From: Oceanospirillum beijerinckii DSM 7166
GTDB taxonomy: Bacteria > Pseudomonadota > Gammaproteobacteria > Pseudomonadales > Halomonadaceae
Reading direction: 5' to 3'
Assembly (NCBI RefSeq): GCF_000422425.1
Contig: NZ_KE383833.1
Span: 1-63,291, forward strand
DNA: 63,291 bases
A program made the position numbers and the translations under genes. This document shows, one piece after another, positions 37,917 through 47,912 of this stretch (its first letter is position 1; the number at the start of each line of letters is the position of its first letter). The notes under the pieces were generated by a model. That model ran no database searches. It was given only the letters and a program-made list of their open reading frames with translations, and was not told the origin of the DNA.

Positions 37917-40900
37917 CTAGTCAGAGGTTTGTAAAATATAATCCCTGATTAATGCAGCGGATCGTTCATAGACCTGAATCAGCTCTGAAGAGTCCCTCAC
38001 CACGTTATCGGATATATTCTGCTTAACAGCCGTATTAATAGCTGTCGCTTTATCACTTAACTCCAAGGCACCGACCATACCTGCAGACGACTTTAACTGG
38101 TGAGTAGCACTGCCAATCAACGAGATATCACCATTATCCATACCCTGTTTTAGCCGGAGCACAACCTCCTCAGAGCTGTCCAGAAATTCCTGATAGAACT
38201 CCTGTAATACGGCTACATCATCACTTGAGATCAACTTCGGCAAGACAGAAAAATCAAGCAGTGCCGGAGAAGCACGCTTTTCTTCCTCGCATAGGGTTTC
38301 CTGTCCACTGATTTCCTGCACACCGTCTGTTGAATCGTTTTCACCAACCGTATATTCATTCACAGACATCGGGCCTTCTGGTGCAATAGTTTCAGCCACA
38401 GAGGCTATCAACGCCTGAGACAGGTCATCCTTTAAGAATAGAGCATCAGCTCTATCTGAACAGGCCACTTTAGATAATTCAGGTAGATTTCTCTGAATAG
38501 TTACCGCCAGCGTTTCCAGTTCCAGCGGCTTGGACAGACAGTCATTCATACCTGCTGCAAGGCACTGATCACGGACACCTTTCATCGCATCAGCTGTCAA
38601 AGCAATAATAGGAATGTGCTGGTATTGCGGGTACTGCCGTATCTTTTTGGCCAGAGTATAGCCATCCATGACTGGCATATGGCAATCGGTCAGTAACAGG
38701 CCAAAATCATACTGTAGCCAGCGATCAAGCGCCTGCTGCCCATCTTCAGCAACCTCATAGCTCAATCCCAACATAGCCAGCTGCTGGCCTATCACTTTTC
38801 GATTCATCCCATTATCATCCACCAGAAGCACCAGACCGACCCGATCACTCTCCAGATTCAAATGCTCTATGCATCCAGAGCCCGTAGAGATAGCATCATT
38901 AAATTGTTCAGGGAAACAACAATACTGAATCTCTCTGGATAGACTCTCACCATTAAGATAATAAAGATTCAAGTGAACATGTCGCAGTGGCAAAAATAGC
39001 TCCTCGGTGTCTGAGAAAAAGCCTGACTTGATAACACTGATATTTTGTCGGGAAGTCAGATCAGCCACACGGGAGTAATAAACTTCATCGGTAAGCACGA
39101 TACAGTTACACTTATCGCACTGCTGAAGAGCCTGGCTAAGCGCTTCTTCACTTGGTATGTCTTGCCAGCGACCATGGGGATAACTGGTTTGAAAATACAG
39201 CTGTAAAGCCTCGCGGGAAAAGTCATCATTCAGGTAACAGAGCAGAGTTACTGTACTTAGAGAATCAATCTCGTTCTGAAAACTATGGATTAACCCTGCA
39301 CTGCCAGGTGCTTCTGAAGGTTCTGTTTGACATAAAGGAATACGGACCGAAAAAGTACTGCCCACACCTTCTTCGCTGTCAACCGTAATGCTTCCCTGCA
39401 TCATCTGAATAAGGCGTTGTGTGATCGCCAACCCCAAGCCAGAACCACCAAAACGACGGGTAATATCGCCATCTGCCTGAGAAAAAGGGCGGAATAAGCG
39501 GGATATCACCTCATCTGACATCCCAATACCATTATCAGTCACACTAAAATTCAACATCTGGCGTGTTGTATCATAATTCAGGCGTACGCATACCTGTCCT
39601 TTCCTGCCCTGCTGCTCCGAACTAAACTTCACCGCATTACTGACCAGATTGATAATGACCTGTTTGATTCTGACACTATCACCCTGCAGATAGGAGGCTT
39701 CAATCTCATCCAGAAACAGTAGGTGACAGCTTCTTTTTTGCGCTATAGGCCCGGTTACCATCTGAACTTCACGCACCAGCTGATGCATTGATAACGTGTG
39801 CTCGTTCAACTCAAGACTGTCCGCCTCAATGCGTGAGAAATCCAGTACATCATTGATAATCTGCATCAAACTAATCGCTGATGCATACGCCTGCTCGGTC
39901 AGCTCCAGTTGTTCTTTGGTAATCCCTTTAAAGCGCAACATATCGACCGAAGCAACAATGCCGTTGAGCGGTGTTCGTATCTCATGACTCATGGTTGCCA
40001 GGAAGGCAGACTTAGCCCGGTTTGCCGCTTCTGCTTCAGTGGTCGCTTTTTTCAAGCGGTTTTCTGCCGCCTTGCGCTCGGTAATATCCAGTACAAAAGC
40101 GACCAATAGCTCTTGCCCCGATAGCACCTGATACATCATGATGAGTTCAACCGGGATCAAGTGACCATTTTTTGATTGATGCACACTTTCGGTACGTAAA
40201 AAACCATTTTCACGCACCTGAGCCACTTGATCTTTAAAACTCTCTTCAGTGTGATAAAAATCTATACTGAGTAATGTTAAGCTTTTCAGCGTCTGCTCAT
40301 CATACTCCAGGCGATTCAGCGCCACATTATTACTGTGTAAGATCCGTCCTGAACGACATTCAATCCATAGCTCTGCAATATCGGAGTTTTCCAAAGCGTC
40401 CCGGGTCACTTTTAAAGTTTCTGCGGCTTGCTCGGCTTTATCTTTTTCTAACTGAAGGCGAAACGAAAACGATTTCAGATCTTCATTCATCCGCTTGTAA
40501 GCCGAAATATCACGGATATACACCACGTAATATTCAGAATTTGCCCCCTCAACATCCCTGACCATCACCTGCACACCCAGCTTTTGCTGATTGGTCGATA
40601 GTAATTGAGTCTCCTGAGCTTGCTTGAGCTTACTTTTAACTCTGAGCCAATCGGTATAATCCATATCATCCCATTCAGGGAAAAAGGGTAAAAAAGCCTG
40701 ACCATATAAAGACTTTAGAGGCGTATTTAACATAGATGACACTGCTTGATTGGCTCGAACTACCACCCCCTTACGATCAACCACGATAATACCTTCAGAA
40801 GAGACTTCGGATATGGTATGACTCAGAAATGCCTCAGCATCAGCCAACCGCCGGCTACGAAAGAATATGACACTGGTGAGTAACATCAGAAAGGCAGAGA

Positions 40901-41882
40901 AACATGCCGCCAGGAAGATAAGGCGGTTTGTATGATATAAGAGGCCAAAAGCTTCTTCCCGGGGCTGCTCTGTCGTAATGGCTACATCCATATCCGGCAA
41001 CCAACGCCATGCACCAACAGCAAGTTCATTATGCACACCGATATAGCCCAACAGGTTAGAGGTTACACCAGACTGTAACTGATTTAGCTGTGTTGAAATA
41101 TTTTTATTCAGCCGTCCCTGATCCATGAACTCGCTTGTATGCCCACGGGTCAGCCACTCTTTATCAATAGGTGATAGTAAATTGCCTTGATTATCAAAGG
41201 CGTAAGTGACACCTGATTCTCCGGAGCGTTCACGCTGTAATAATGGGAAGAAGGTCTTGTAGGGGTTCAGTCGTAGCATCAATGCTGCAGACACCTGCCC
41301 CTCGGTAAAAATAGGCACGACAACAAACATGGTGTACTTTTTGTCTAATCCAGAAGCTTTATCGACCCCCAGATCAACATCCGACAGCTGCACTCTGGAG
41401 ATCATAGGAACCCCCTGCCATACCGGTTGCAAATGTTCAGACTGCTGCGATAACAGATTAAGCGTGCCCGTGTTGATGTCCCGGGAGGAAGCCAGTGACA
41501 GATAGTCCTGGTTGATAATAAAGAAGCCTTCAAAGATCTCTTTATTCAGTAAGGTTTGAAAATACCCCCTTACACCAATGTAGCGATTATCGATCAGCAG
41601 CTGCTCACGGCCCTTGTCTACATCCTGTAGCAAAATTTTGGTATAGCTTTGCAACTCCTCATCTTCTGCCAAGGTGCTCGCATGAGTAATATGGTTCTCG
41701 GCCCATATACGCAACGCTTGCTCTGTACTGTCTAAAATCGTAGTGAAGCGCTGCAGAAGTTGTTGCTCATACTGAACACGGGTATCTGCCAGGATCAAAT
41801 AGGTCACAGCAAACAGAGCCAGTATCGCCATTAATACGCCAAGGATACTGGACCGAACACTCTTTCTCACATGGCGCAACAT
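37917..41882 (-). CDS. Periplasmic-sensing PAS hybrid histidine kinase with Hpt
   Basis: A 1321-residue membrane kinase. Helices at about 12-32 and 330-350 enclose a Cache-like periplasmic domain. Two PAS regions follow (about 370-480 and 500-600). HisKA has His633 (LATMSHEIRTPLNG), then HATPase (DNGIGMS, GGSGLGLAI), a degenerate receiver-like segment, a receiver with Asp1066 (LLLTDCHMPVMDGYTL) and Hpt with His1261 (ATHQLKSSAGMVG). The order resembles the other kinase of the operon, suggesting duplication of the output half. It starts 3 nt after the upstream stop. Confidence 0.93.
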   Translation of the reverse strand: MLRHVRKSVRSSILGVLMAILALFAVTYLILADTRVQYEQQLLQRFTTILDSTEQALRIWAENHITHASTLAEDEELQSYTKILLQDVDKGREQLLIDNRYIGVRGYFQTLLNKEIFEGFFIINQDYLSLASSRDINTGTLNLLSQQSEHLQPVWQGVPMISRVQLSDVDLGVDKASGLDKKYTMFVVVPIFTEGQVSAALMLRLNPYKTFFPLLQRERSGESGVTYAFDNQGNLLSPIDKEWLTRGHTSEFMDQGRLNKNISTQLNQLQSGVTSNLLGYIGVHNELAVGAWRWLPDMDVAITTEQPREEAFGLLYHTNRLIFLAACFSAFLMLLTSVIFFRSRRLADAEAFLSHTISEVSSEGIIVVDRKGVVVRANQAVSSMLNTPLKSLYGQAFLPFFPEWDDMDYTDWLRVKSKLKQAQETQLLSTNQQKLGVQVMVRDVEGANSEYYVVYIRDISAYKRMNEDLKSFSFRLQLEKDKAEQAAETLKVTRDALENSDIAELWIECRSGRILHSNNVALNRLEYDEQTLKSLTLLSIDFYHTEESFKDQVAQVRENGFLRTESVHQSKNGHLIPVELIMMYQVLSGQELLVAFVLDITERKAAENRLKKATTEAEAANRAKSAFLATMSHEIRTPLNGIVASVDMLRFKGITKEQLELTEQAYASAISLMQIINDVLDFSRIEADSLELNEHTLSMHQLVREVQMVTGPIAQKRSCHLLFLDEIEASYLQGDSVRIKQVIINLVSNAVKFSSEQQGRKGQVCVRLNYDTTRQMLNFSVTDNGIGMSDEVISRLFRPFSQADGDITRRFGGSGLGLAITQRLIQMMQGSITVDSEEGVGSTFSVRIPLCQTEPSEAPGSAGLIHSFQNEIDSLSTVTLLCYLNDDFSREALQLYFQTSYPHGRWQDIPSEEALSQALQQCDKCNCIVLTDEVYYSRVADLTSRQNISVIKSGFFSDTEELFLPLRHVHLNLYYLNGESLSREIQYCCFPEQFNDAISTGSGCIEHLNLESDRVGLVLLVDDNGMNRKVIGQQLAMLGLSYEVAEDGQQALDRWLQYDFGLLLTDCHMPVMDGYTLAKKIRQYPQYQHIPIIALTADAMKGVRDQCLAAGMNDCLSKPLELETLAVTIQRNLPELSKVACSDRADALFLKDDLSQALIASVAETIAPEGPMSVNEYTVGENDSTDGVQEISGQETLCEEEKRASPALLDFSVLPKLISSDDVAVLQEFYQEFLDSSEEVVLRLKQGMDNGDISLIGSATHQLKSSAGMVGALELSDKATAINTAVKQNISDNVVRDSSELIQVYERSAALIRDYILQTSD

Positions 41883-41885
41883 GGC

Positions 41886-42779
41886 TCAGTCCTGCACCTT
41901 TAGTACAACTGTTTCAACGATATTGCCTTTACCTCTGTACTCCAGAGTATCAAAGCTGCTCATGCGGGCCATCGCAATCCCCCTGCCATTAGGATCAAAT
42001 GCCCTCTCTGCCTGCAGCTCCAGGTAAGGCTCCCAGTCAAAGCCACTTCCCTGATCTTCCAGCTTAAATGTAATCCGGTCCGCCTGCCGGGATACCAAAA
42101 TTCTGGCTTCCCGCCCGCCCCATTCTGAAGAGGTCTGCCGCTTCTCAATCTCTTCGGCCAAAGTACCTTCCAGTAAATAGGCTTTTTTCTCATCATAACT
42201 GATGCCTAGATTGCCATGCTCAATGGCGTTGATCATCAGTTCATGCAGACCTAAAGCGACCCGATTAGGGTCGGGATATAAGCGGGATAATGCTTTTGCC
42301 AGCTTAATGGCCTGATCATGAGTCTGAAAACGTATACTCAATTGCTCGACAGCGGAGAAGATCAATGCCAAGTCGTCAGAATCCGCCTTGACTGTGCTCA
42401 GTTGCTGATACTGCTGCACAGCTGCCTCAACCACCGTCAGCAGCAGCGTCTTGTCCAGAGGTTTTGTCAGATAATAGTGCGCTCCGGCACTCAAACCTTC
42501 TTTGATATCATCACGATCGGTCAGGCCCGTTTCCATAATCACCGGGATGGTGCTGTACTTCGGGTCAGACTTGAGCATTTTCAGTAACATCATGCCATCC
42601 ATACCGGGAAGCTGACGATCCAGAACCACGAGATCATAAGTCCCTTCACTCTGGATCAACGCGGCCCAACCCTGCTCACCATCTGCAGTGTGATCAACCT
42701 GATACCCTACATCTGTGAGGACATGTGAGATCATCTTCGCAATAAATGTATCATCTTCGATCAGTAACACCCGGGGCAT
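41886..42779 (-). CDS. Receiver-HATPase regulator (RsbW-like output)
   Basis: A 297-residue protein: receiver with Asp54 (YDLVVLDRQLPGMDG), then a serine-kinase/anti-sigma type HATPase with the N-box ALGLHELMINAIEHGNLG and ...DPNGRGIAMARMS. There is no HisKA. Such fusions act in partner-switching or as phosphorylation-controlled regulators. First gene of the operon. Confidence 0.88.
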   Translation of the reverse strand: MPRVLLIEDDTFIAKMISHVLTDVGYQVDHTADGEQGWAALIQSEGTYDLVVLDRQLPGMDGMMLLKMLKSDPKYSTIPVIMETGLTDRDDIKEGLSAGAHYYLTKPLDKTLLLTVVEAAVQQYQQLSTVKADSDDLALIFSAVEQLSIRFQTHDQAIKLAKALSRLYPDPNRVALGLHELMINAIEHGNLGISYDEKKAYLLEGTLAEEIEKRQTSSEWGGREARILVSRQADRITFKLEDQGSGFDWEPYLELQAERAFDPNGRGIAMARMSSFDTLEYRGKGNIVETVVLKVQD

Positions 42780-43031
42780 ATACGCTCCTTAAATCCGGTA
42801 CACCATAACGTAAATCTAGCAGCTGAACGCCTTTCTGCTACCCAGTTTGCGCTATCTCCACCAAAAAAATCAATAAAAATACATCTTTAAAGGGGAAAAT
42901 AAGCCCAAAATAATATCTATGAAGGAGAGAAACATCAAAAGAGAAAAGACAGTTAAACTATAAGATAGCACTCGACATCCTGTCCGCTGTGAGAATATGA
43001 CCTTTTCACTCCTTAAAAGGCAAGATACCCG

Positions 43032-43703
43032 CTATTTAAAAAATGGGATCGCCATTTCAATAGGCCAGTTTAAGCCCTTAACCTGCCACACTTCGCTCTG
43101 AGGCAATGGCTTACAGTGCGATGAACAACCACCTTTGTCACATTGACACTGCCAGGTGCGTCTCAGCCAGATCAGATGCTGGTAGTCCAGCTGCAAGCGC
43201 AGTTGTGATGATAAGGGCATCTCTAACACCTGCCCCATAAGCATACGGATAACCCCCAGATGGCTGATCAGAATGCCACCCTGACGCTGTTGTAGCCAAG
43301 CCTGCCAGGCTTTCAATACCCGCTGCTGAAGCTGTAAAGCCGACTCGCCACCATGAGCATCAAAACCAGATAGATTCTGCTGCCAGGCATCTATATCCGT
43401 TTTTGGAATACTGGACCACTTCAGACCTTCCCAGCGACCAAAATCGATCTCCTGCCAGGCGGCATCAAAGGTCGGATCGGTTAAGACCGCACCCGCCATC
43501 ACCTGGGCCAGCTGTGCTGCCCGCTGTAATGGGCTGGAGAACAGTAGCGCCTGGGGATTGGTTGCAAAAAAATCAGCGGCTAAAACGGCACAGGCCGAAT
43601 CAGGAACCTCTGCAGCAGGAAGGTCTAGCCTTCCGTAACAGATCCCTGATTCGGCCTGCGGTTTGAGATGACGTATCAACAGATAGTCTGCAGAACAGAT
43701 CAC
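43032..43703 (-). CDS. cobC: Alpha-ribazole phosphatase-type histidine phosphatase
   Basis: A 223-residue histidine-phosphatase-fold protein. The catalytic motif reads LLIRHLKP, the CobC-like variant of RHG, with the acid region FGRWEG and the second His in ILISHLGVIRML. It would dephosphorylate alpha-ribazole phosphate in cobalamin assembly. A Cys-rich insertion CQCDKGGCSSHC near residues 187-198 is not a usual part of the family. It starts at GTG with AGGAG 6 nt upstream and follows cobS. Confidence 0.85.
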   Translation of the reverse strand: MICSADYLLIRHLKPQAESGICYGRLDLPAAEVPDSACAVLAADFFATNPQALLFSSPLQRAAQLAQVMAGAVLTDPTFDAAWQEIDFGRWEGLKWSSIPKTDIDAWQQNLSGFDAHGGESALQLQQRVLKAWQAWLQQRQGGILISHLGVIRMLMGQVLEMPLSSQLRLQLDYQHLIWLRRTWQCQCDKGGCSSHCKPLPQSEVWQVKGLNWPIEMAIPFFK

Positions 43704-43756
43704 GCGCTGCTCCTGTGATCAGACATTAAAACGCTCATCGCTCAAGCGGTCATCTC

Positions 43757-44716
43757 TTAAACATTCAGACTATAGGCAGACAGCGCCAGATAAGTCATCG
43801 CCTCAGCCAGCTGCTGAGCACCACCCAGACAATCACCGGTATAACCGCCAATGCGCTTATTCCAGTACCAGGTCAGCCAGGTTTTCAGCGCCCACAGCGG
43901 CAACAGCATCATCAGAATCGGCGGCATAACACGCTCGGCATAACCAAAGCCCAGAATGATCGCTAATACGGACAAGCCACCCATCAGCCAGACAAATACC
44001 AGCTCTGAGTTGTACATACCGGAAGACTGACCCTCAAATTTGCTGTCTTCATCATTACGCACATAGTCCATGGAATGGATAAAGCTGGCAGAGAAGCTGC
44101 GACTCAGCACGTAACCCAGAATCAGCACCATAGGGATCTGCTCTGGCGTAAACAGGAACAGTGCGCTCAGTTTCACAGTCAGCAGCAGTGCCAGACCGAT
44201 CACGCCGTAAGAACCCAGACGGGAATCCTTCATCACACTCAGGATACGCTCTTTAGAGCAGCTGGCACCAAAGCCATCACAGGTATCCGCAAAACCGTCT
44301 TCGTGGAAAGCACCGGTCAGGAATACGCCCACAATGGTCGTCAGCACAATAGCCATCCAGCTACCATCCCAGATCGCATAGAACAGACAGAAGCTCAGTG
44401 CGGCAATCACACCCAGAATCAGACCGACAACCGGTAGGAAGCGCGCGGCACGATTTGGCTGCAGTGCCCACTGAGGCACATTTACACCGACTGGAATACG
44501 GGAAAAGATCACCAAAGCTCCCAGCAGATACCAGAACTGCTGATGCCAGAAGCTCAGATTATCAGGGTCCTGGATACGCTCGGCATCAAAAGTATGATCC
44601 CACTTGGCCTTATAAGCGCACGCCTTAGCCATTAAAGGGCGCTTAATGCTGAGTTCGTACTGGCCACGCACAATGCGCCCCACCGTACACAGCTGTTGTT
44701 TTAACGTTTGTATCAT
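43757..44716 (-). CDS. cobS: Adenosylcobinamide-GDP ribazoletransferase
   Basis: A 319-residue membrane enzyme joining alpha-ribazole to adenosylcobinamide-GDP. The signature GAFHEDGFADTCDGFGASCS plus ERILSVMKDSRLGSYG is unmistakable. The first 60 residues, rich in Lys/Arg, precede the first helix (YLLGALVIFSRIPVGV) and make it longer than the usual about 250 residues. The ATG at 44716 is preferred to the GTG two codons earlier. The middle gene of cobT-cobS-cobC. Confidence 0.95.
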   Translation of the reverse strand: MIQTLKQQLCTVGRIVRGQYELSIKRPLMAKACAYKAKWDHTFDAERIQDPDNLSFWHQQFWYLLGALVIFSRIPVGVNVPQWALQPNRAARFLPVVGLILGVIAALSFCLFYAIWDGSWMAIVLTTIVGVFLTGAFHEDGFADTCDGFGASCSKERILSVMKDSRLGSYGVIGLALLLTVKLSALFLFTPEQIPMVLILGYVLSRSFSASFIHSMDYVRNDEDSKFEGQSSGMYNSELVFVWLMGGLSVLAIILGFGYAERVMPPILMMLLPLWALKTWLTWYWNKRIGGYTGDCLGGAQQLAEAMTYLALSAYSLNV

Positions 44717-44895
44717 GTTCACGCTCTATAGGGTCTCCAGTTATCAGCCCCGCAAGGGACCATTTATCTGTCAAATAATGACTATTTTTTAAAACCAAAG
44801 TGTTTTCAATAAAGCCTTAAATTTGATAACACCCAGGTTTTATAAAGACTCTGTTAACCAATAACGGCCATCTTCAGTTAGCCAATTATCAACGA

Positions 44896-45930
44896 TCACT
44901 CACTACGCTGGCTGACCGCAGCCTCTTCAAAGGAAGCCATCTCATTCAAAAAAGCCAGCGCAGAGCAAAGCAAAGGATAGGCCACAGCGACACCACTGCC
45001 CTCGCCCAAGCGCATATTCAGCTTCAGCAGAGGCTCCAATCCTAAATAATCCAGCAATTTGCGGTGGCCCTGCTCATCGGATTGATGGCAGGCCACACAA
45101 TAATCCAGTATTTCCGGGTAAAGACTATGCGCAATTAGCAGGGCACTGCTGGCGATAAACCCGTCCACCAGTACTATCATGTTCAATTCTGCCGCCTTTA
45201 ACACGGCACCGCAGATCATCGCGACCTCAAAACCACCAAAGGTAGCCAGCGTCTGCAACGGATTATGACTCTGCTCATGCTGATTTGCAGCCTTTTGCAG
45301 TATCGCAAGTTTACGCAACAAACCCTGTTCATCAAGTCCTGTTCCGCGCCCCACACACTCTGCAAGAGCAATTCCCGTCATTTTGTGCATTAGCAGCGCC
45401 GCTGATGAGGTATTGCCAATGCCCATTTCACCGAAACCGATCACATTACAACCGGACTCAGCAGCATATTTTACCTGCTCAGCCCCCCTTTGCATCGCCT
45501 CTTCAGCCTGATGTAAGGTCATCGCAGGCTGCTGCAGAAAGCTCTTTGTCCCTGCTCCCATAGAGGCATCAATCAGCAATGGGTGTTCGGGCAGTCCACC
45601 GGCTACACCGGCGTTTACGACTTTCAGCTCGATCTTATGCTGCTGACAAAACACATTGATAGCAGCCCCTCCGTGCAGAAAGTTCAGCACCATCTGCTGC
45701 GTCACTTCCTGAGGATAAGGGCTCACCCCCTCTTTAGCGATACCGTGATCACCAGCAAACACCAGTATATGAGGTTTATTCAGGCTTGGAGTCAGACTCT
45801 GCTGAATCAACCCGGCCTGTTTTGCGATACGCTCCAGCTGCCCCAAAGCCCCAACGGGTTTGGTCTTCAGATCGATCTTTTCCTGCAGCGCATCGGCCAG
45901 GCGCTTGTCTGTAGAGTTAATGGTAAACAT
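44896..45930 (-). CDS. cobT: Nicotinate-nucleotide-dimethylbenzimidazole phosphoribosyltransferase
   Basis: A 344-residue enzyme making alpha-ribazole phosphate. Key motifs: TKPVGALGQLE, FAGDHGIAKEGVSPYPQEVT, NVIGFGEMGIGNTSSAALL and GRGTGLDEQGL. The ATG at 45930 fits the family N-terminus better than the GTG at 45945. It starts about 40 nt after the DyP gene stop and leads cobTSC. Confidence 0.95.
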   Translation of the reverse strand: MFTINSTDKRLADALQEKIDLKTKPVGALGQLERIAKQAGLIQQSLTPSLNKPHILVFAGDHGIAKEGVSPYPQEVTQQMVLNFLHGGAAINVFCQQHKIELKVVNAGVAGGLPEHPLLIDASMGAGTKSFLQQPAMTLHQAEEAMQRGAEQVKYAAESGCNVIGFGEMGIGNTSSAALLMHKMTGIALAECVGRGTGLDEQGLLRKLAILQKAANQHEQSHNPLQTLATFGGFEVAMICGAVLKAAELNMIVLVDGFIASSALLIAHSLYPEILDYCVACHQSDEQGHRKLLDYLGLEPLLKLNMRLGEGSGVAVAYPLLCSALAFLNEMASFEEAAVSQRSE

Positions 45931-45972
45931 ATCTTTTATCGGCACAGTGTTTCTAAGAGTGTGTGTTTGGAA

Positions 45973-47703
45973 TCAATCATCATCCTGATCTCTATTTTTC
46001 TTCGCCGCATCATTCAGTGACCACGGCAGGCCTTTCAGGCTCTTCAGGCTTTCTTTTACCTGCTCTTCACTGGCCTGCTTCTCTTGCTCATCATCTTCGA
46101 TCATCGCCTGATAGAAGCTGGCAGAATAGCGTTTATTACTGCTGGTAGCCGGTGGCTGATCATCCATGCGTACCTGCTCCGGGGTTGTATCCACTGGTGT
46201 ATCCGGCTTAGGTTCATCAATCTCAGGATTAACCTCAATCATCTCATCACTCAGCGGCGTATATTTCAGCTCGGAACGGGTTGAATTACGTTCCTCTTCT
46301 TCCGCTGCCAGGCGAGCCGCTTCTTCTTCGATACGCTGGGCACGCAGACGCTCAGCTTCTGCTGCTGCCCCTACATACTGCGTCAAAAATTCCCGTGAAG
46401 GGGCAAATAACGCAGCCCCCGTTACCGCCTGGGTATACTTCATCAGGTGATCGAAACTACCCTCGGCATCACTGTAAATCATACTCGCCAGCATACGGGT
46501 GAAGTTATCGGCAAAGCGGCAATAGGAAACAAAATACAATCCCTGCTCCTTCAGGTCACCATAAGGCATACTCTGGCGCAGAATTTCCACCGCATCCCCG
46601 CCTTCATCTTTAATACCGGAACGTTTGATATGGGAACACATCGGCTTGTTGACGCCGGTAAACTCCACATTATCGGTTTTACTGCGGCCGATCACCTGTT
46701 CCTGTTCAGTGACTTCCAGATTGTTCCAAACCGCCAGATTATGCACATAACGCTGGATATGCACATAGCTACCACCGACAAAGTTTCTGTCTTCCTGACC
46801 CACAATCGCCACTTTTTCCCGATGTTCACCCTCTGGGTTTTCCGTACCATCGACAAAGCCGGTCAGATCGCGGTTATCCAGATAACGGAAGGTAGGGATC
46901 GACTCCTGCAAAATCGCCAACTCCCCCAGCAGGGCATCCACACGACGAGCCACAACAAAGTTAATATCCTGACGCTCACAACGAATCTGGAAAAAGAGAT
47001 CACAAGGCGTTTCCGGCGCACTGCGGGTATCCTGCTTCATCGCCGGGAACGGCTTTAATGCAATCGGCTTGGCTTCGGGATACAAGCGGTTCCACGCCTC
47101 GGCACCAATAGCGACCACCCCGGACAATGACGGCACATCAAACACTCGCTTACACTCATCGATCATTGCCGGGAACCGGCCCAACACATCTTTGATCAAC
47201 GGCAGGTAATCATCCTCGGAGTTCAGGGTATAGGTGATGTAATAACCGTGAGCAGTACTCTCTGCCAGAATACCATCTTGATAGGTGCCCACCGCAGGCT
47301 CCAGCGGAATTTCCGGTTCTTCGGCTTGCGCCATCTCCTGAGCAGATTCAGCTGAATCCTCAGTCTCTTGCTCATTTTCACCCGTAGAGTTGGCACCTGG
47401 AGAGAGAGCAACCACAGAGTCAGTCGCTGCAGCCGGGTCGGTTTCAACCTGAAGTGGCTCTGTAGCTCCTGACGCCGAACCACTTAAACCACCTTCGCTG
47501 ACATCCACTTCATCTAAGCCCTGTTCATTTAAAGTAGAACGACTTAAAGCGGAGCCGCTTAAATCAGAATCACCGGTTCCTACATTCATCAGAGTGCCCG
47601 CCACATCCTGAATACCTTGCTGGCCGATCTGCTCAGATTGCAGCTCTGATACGTCCAGTTCAATCTTTGGTTGTGCCCCTTCTTCACCACTCTGATCCTG
47701 CAT
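45973..47703 (-). CDS. DyP-type peroxidase with long acidic extensions
   Basis: A 576-residue protein. The central 300 residues are a dye-decolorising haem peroxidase with GFVDGTENPEGE (catalytic Asp), the distal-side FVGGSYVHIQRYVHNL, and the proximal His probably in NKPMCSHIKRSG. Residues 1-135 are an acidic, Ser/Glu/Gln-rich, disordered-looking region with no signal peptide. The C-terminal 120 include a charged helix (AAEAERLRAQRIEEEAARLA) and an acidic tail. Ordinary DyPs are about 300 residues. It is directly upstream of cobT. The role in this context is unknown. Confidence 0.87.
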   Translation of the reverse strand: MQDQSGEEGAQPKIELDVSELQSEQIGQQGIQDVAGTLMNVGTGDSDLSGSALSRSTLNEQGLDEVDVSEGGLSGSASGATEPLQVETDPAAATDSVVALSPGANSTGENEQETEDSAESAQEMAQAEEPEIPLEPAVGTYQDGILAESTAHGYYITYTLNSEDDYLPLIKDVLGRFPAMIDECKRVFDVPSLSGVVAIGAEAWNRLYPEAKPIALKPFPAMKQDTRSAPETPCDLFFQIRCERQDINFVVARRVDALLGELAILQESIPTFRYLDNRDLTGFVDGTENPEGEHREKVAIVGQEDRNFVGGSYVHIQRYVHNLAVWNNLEVTEQEQVIGRSKTDNVEFTGVNKPMCSHIKRSGIKDEGGDAVEILRQSMPYGDLKEQGLYFVSYCRFADNFTRMLASMIYSDAEGSFDHLMKYTQAVTGAALFAPSREFLTQYVGAAAEAERLRAQRIEEEAARLAAEEEERNSTRSELKYTPLSDEMIEVNPEIDEPKPDTPVDTTPEQVRMDDQPPATSSNKRYSASFYQAMIEDDEQEKQASEEQVKESLKSLKGLPWSLNDAAKKNRDQDDD

Positions 47704-47912
47704 ATCTCTATCCTGTCTAATCAGTTAGATCGCCGGTTCGCCGCCGGTTAGTCCACTAAACGTGTCACAAAAGCCAAAAGTTTCACTAAAAGCCGATAAC
47801 GATATTACGCGCTGCCCATGATACCCCAGCACACCATGAGGATAAATCGTAAGCCTATGTGATATATCAAGTTTTATAACACCTGGCGAATGAAAGCAGC
47901 TTTGCCGCCCAA

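Noticed and set aside
46000-46060. Encapsulin-targeting tail on the DyP peroxidase
   Set aside because: ESLKSLKGLPWSLND is only loosely like known targeting peptides, it is not at the extreme end, and no encapsulin gene is nearby.
47704-47912. Cobalamin riboswitch ahead of the DyP-cobTSC genes
   Set aside because: No recognisable B12-box sequence or expected helices were found there or before cobT.
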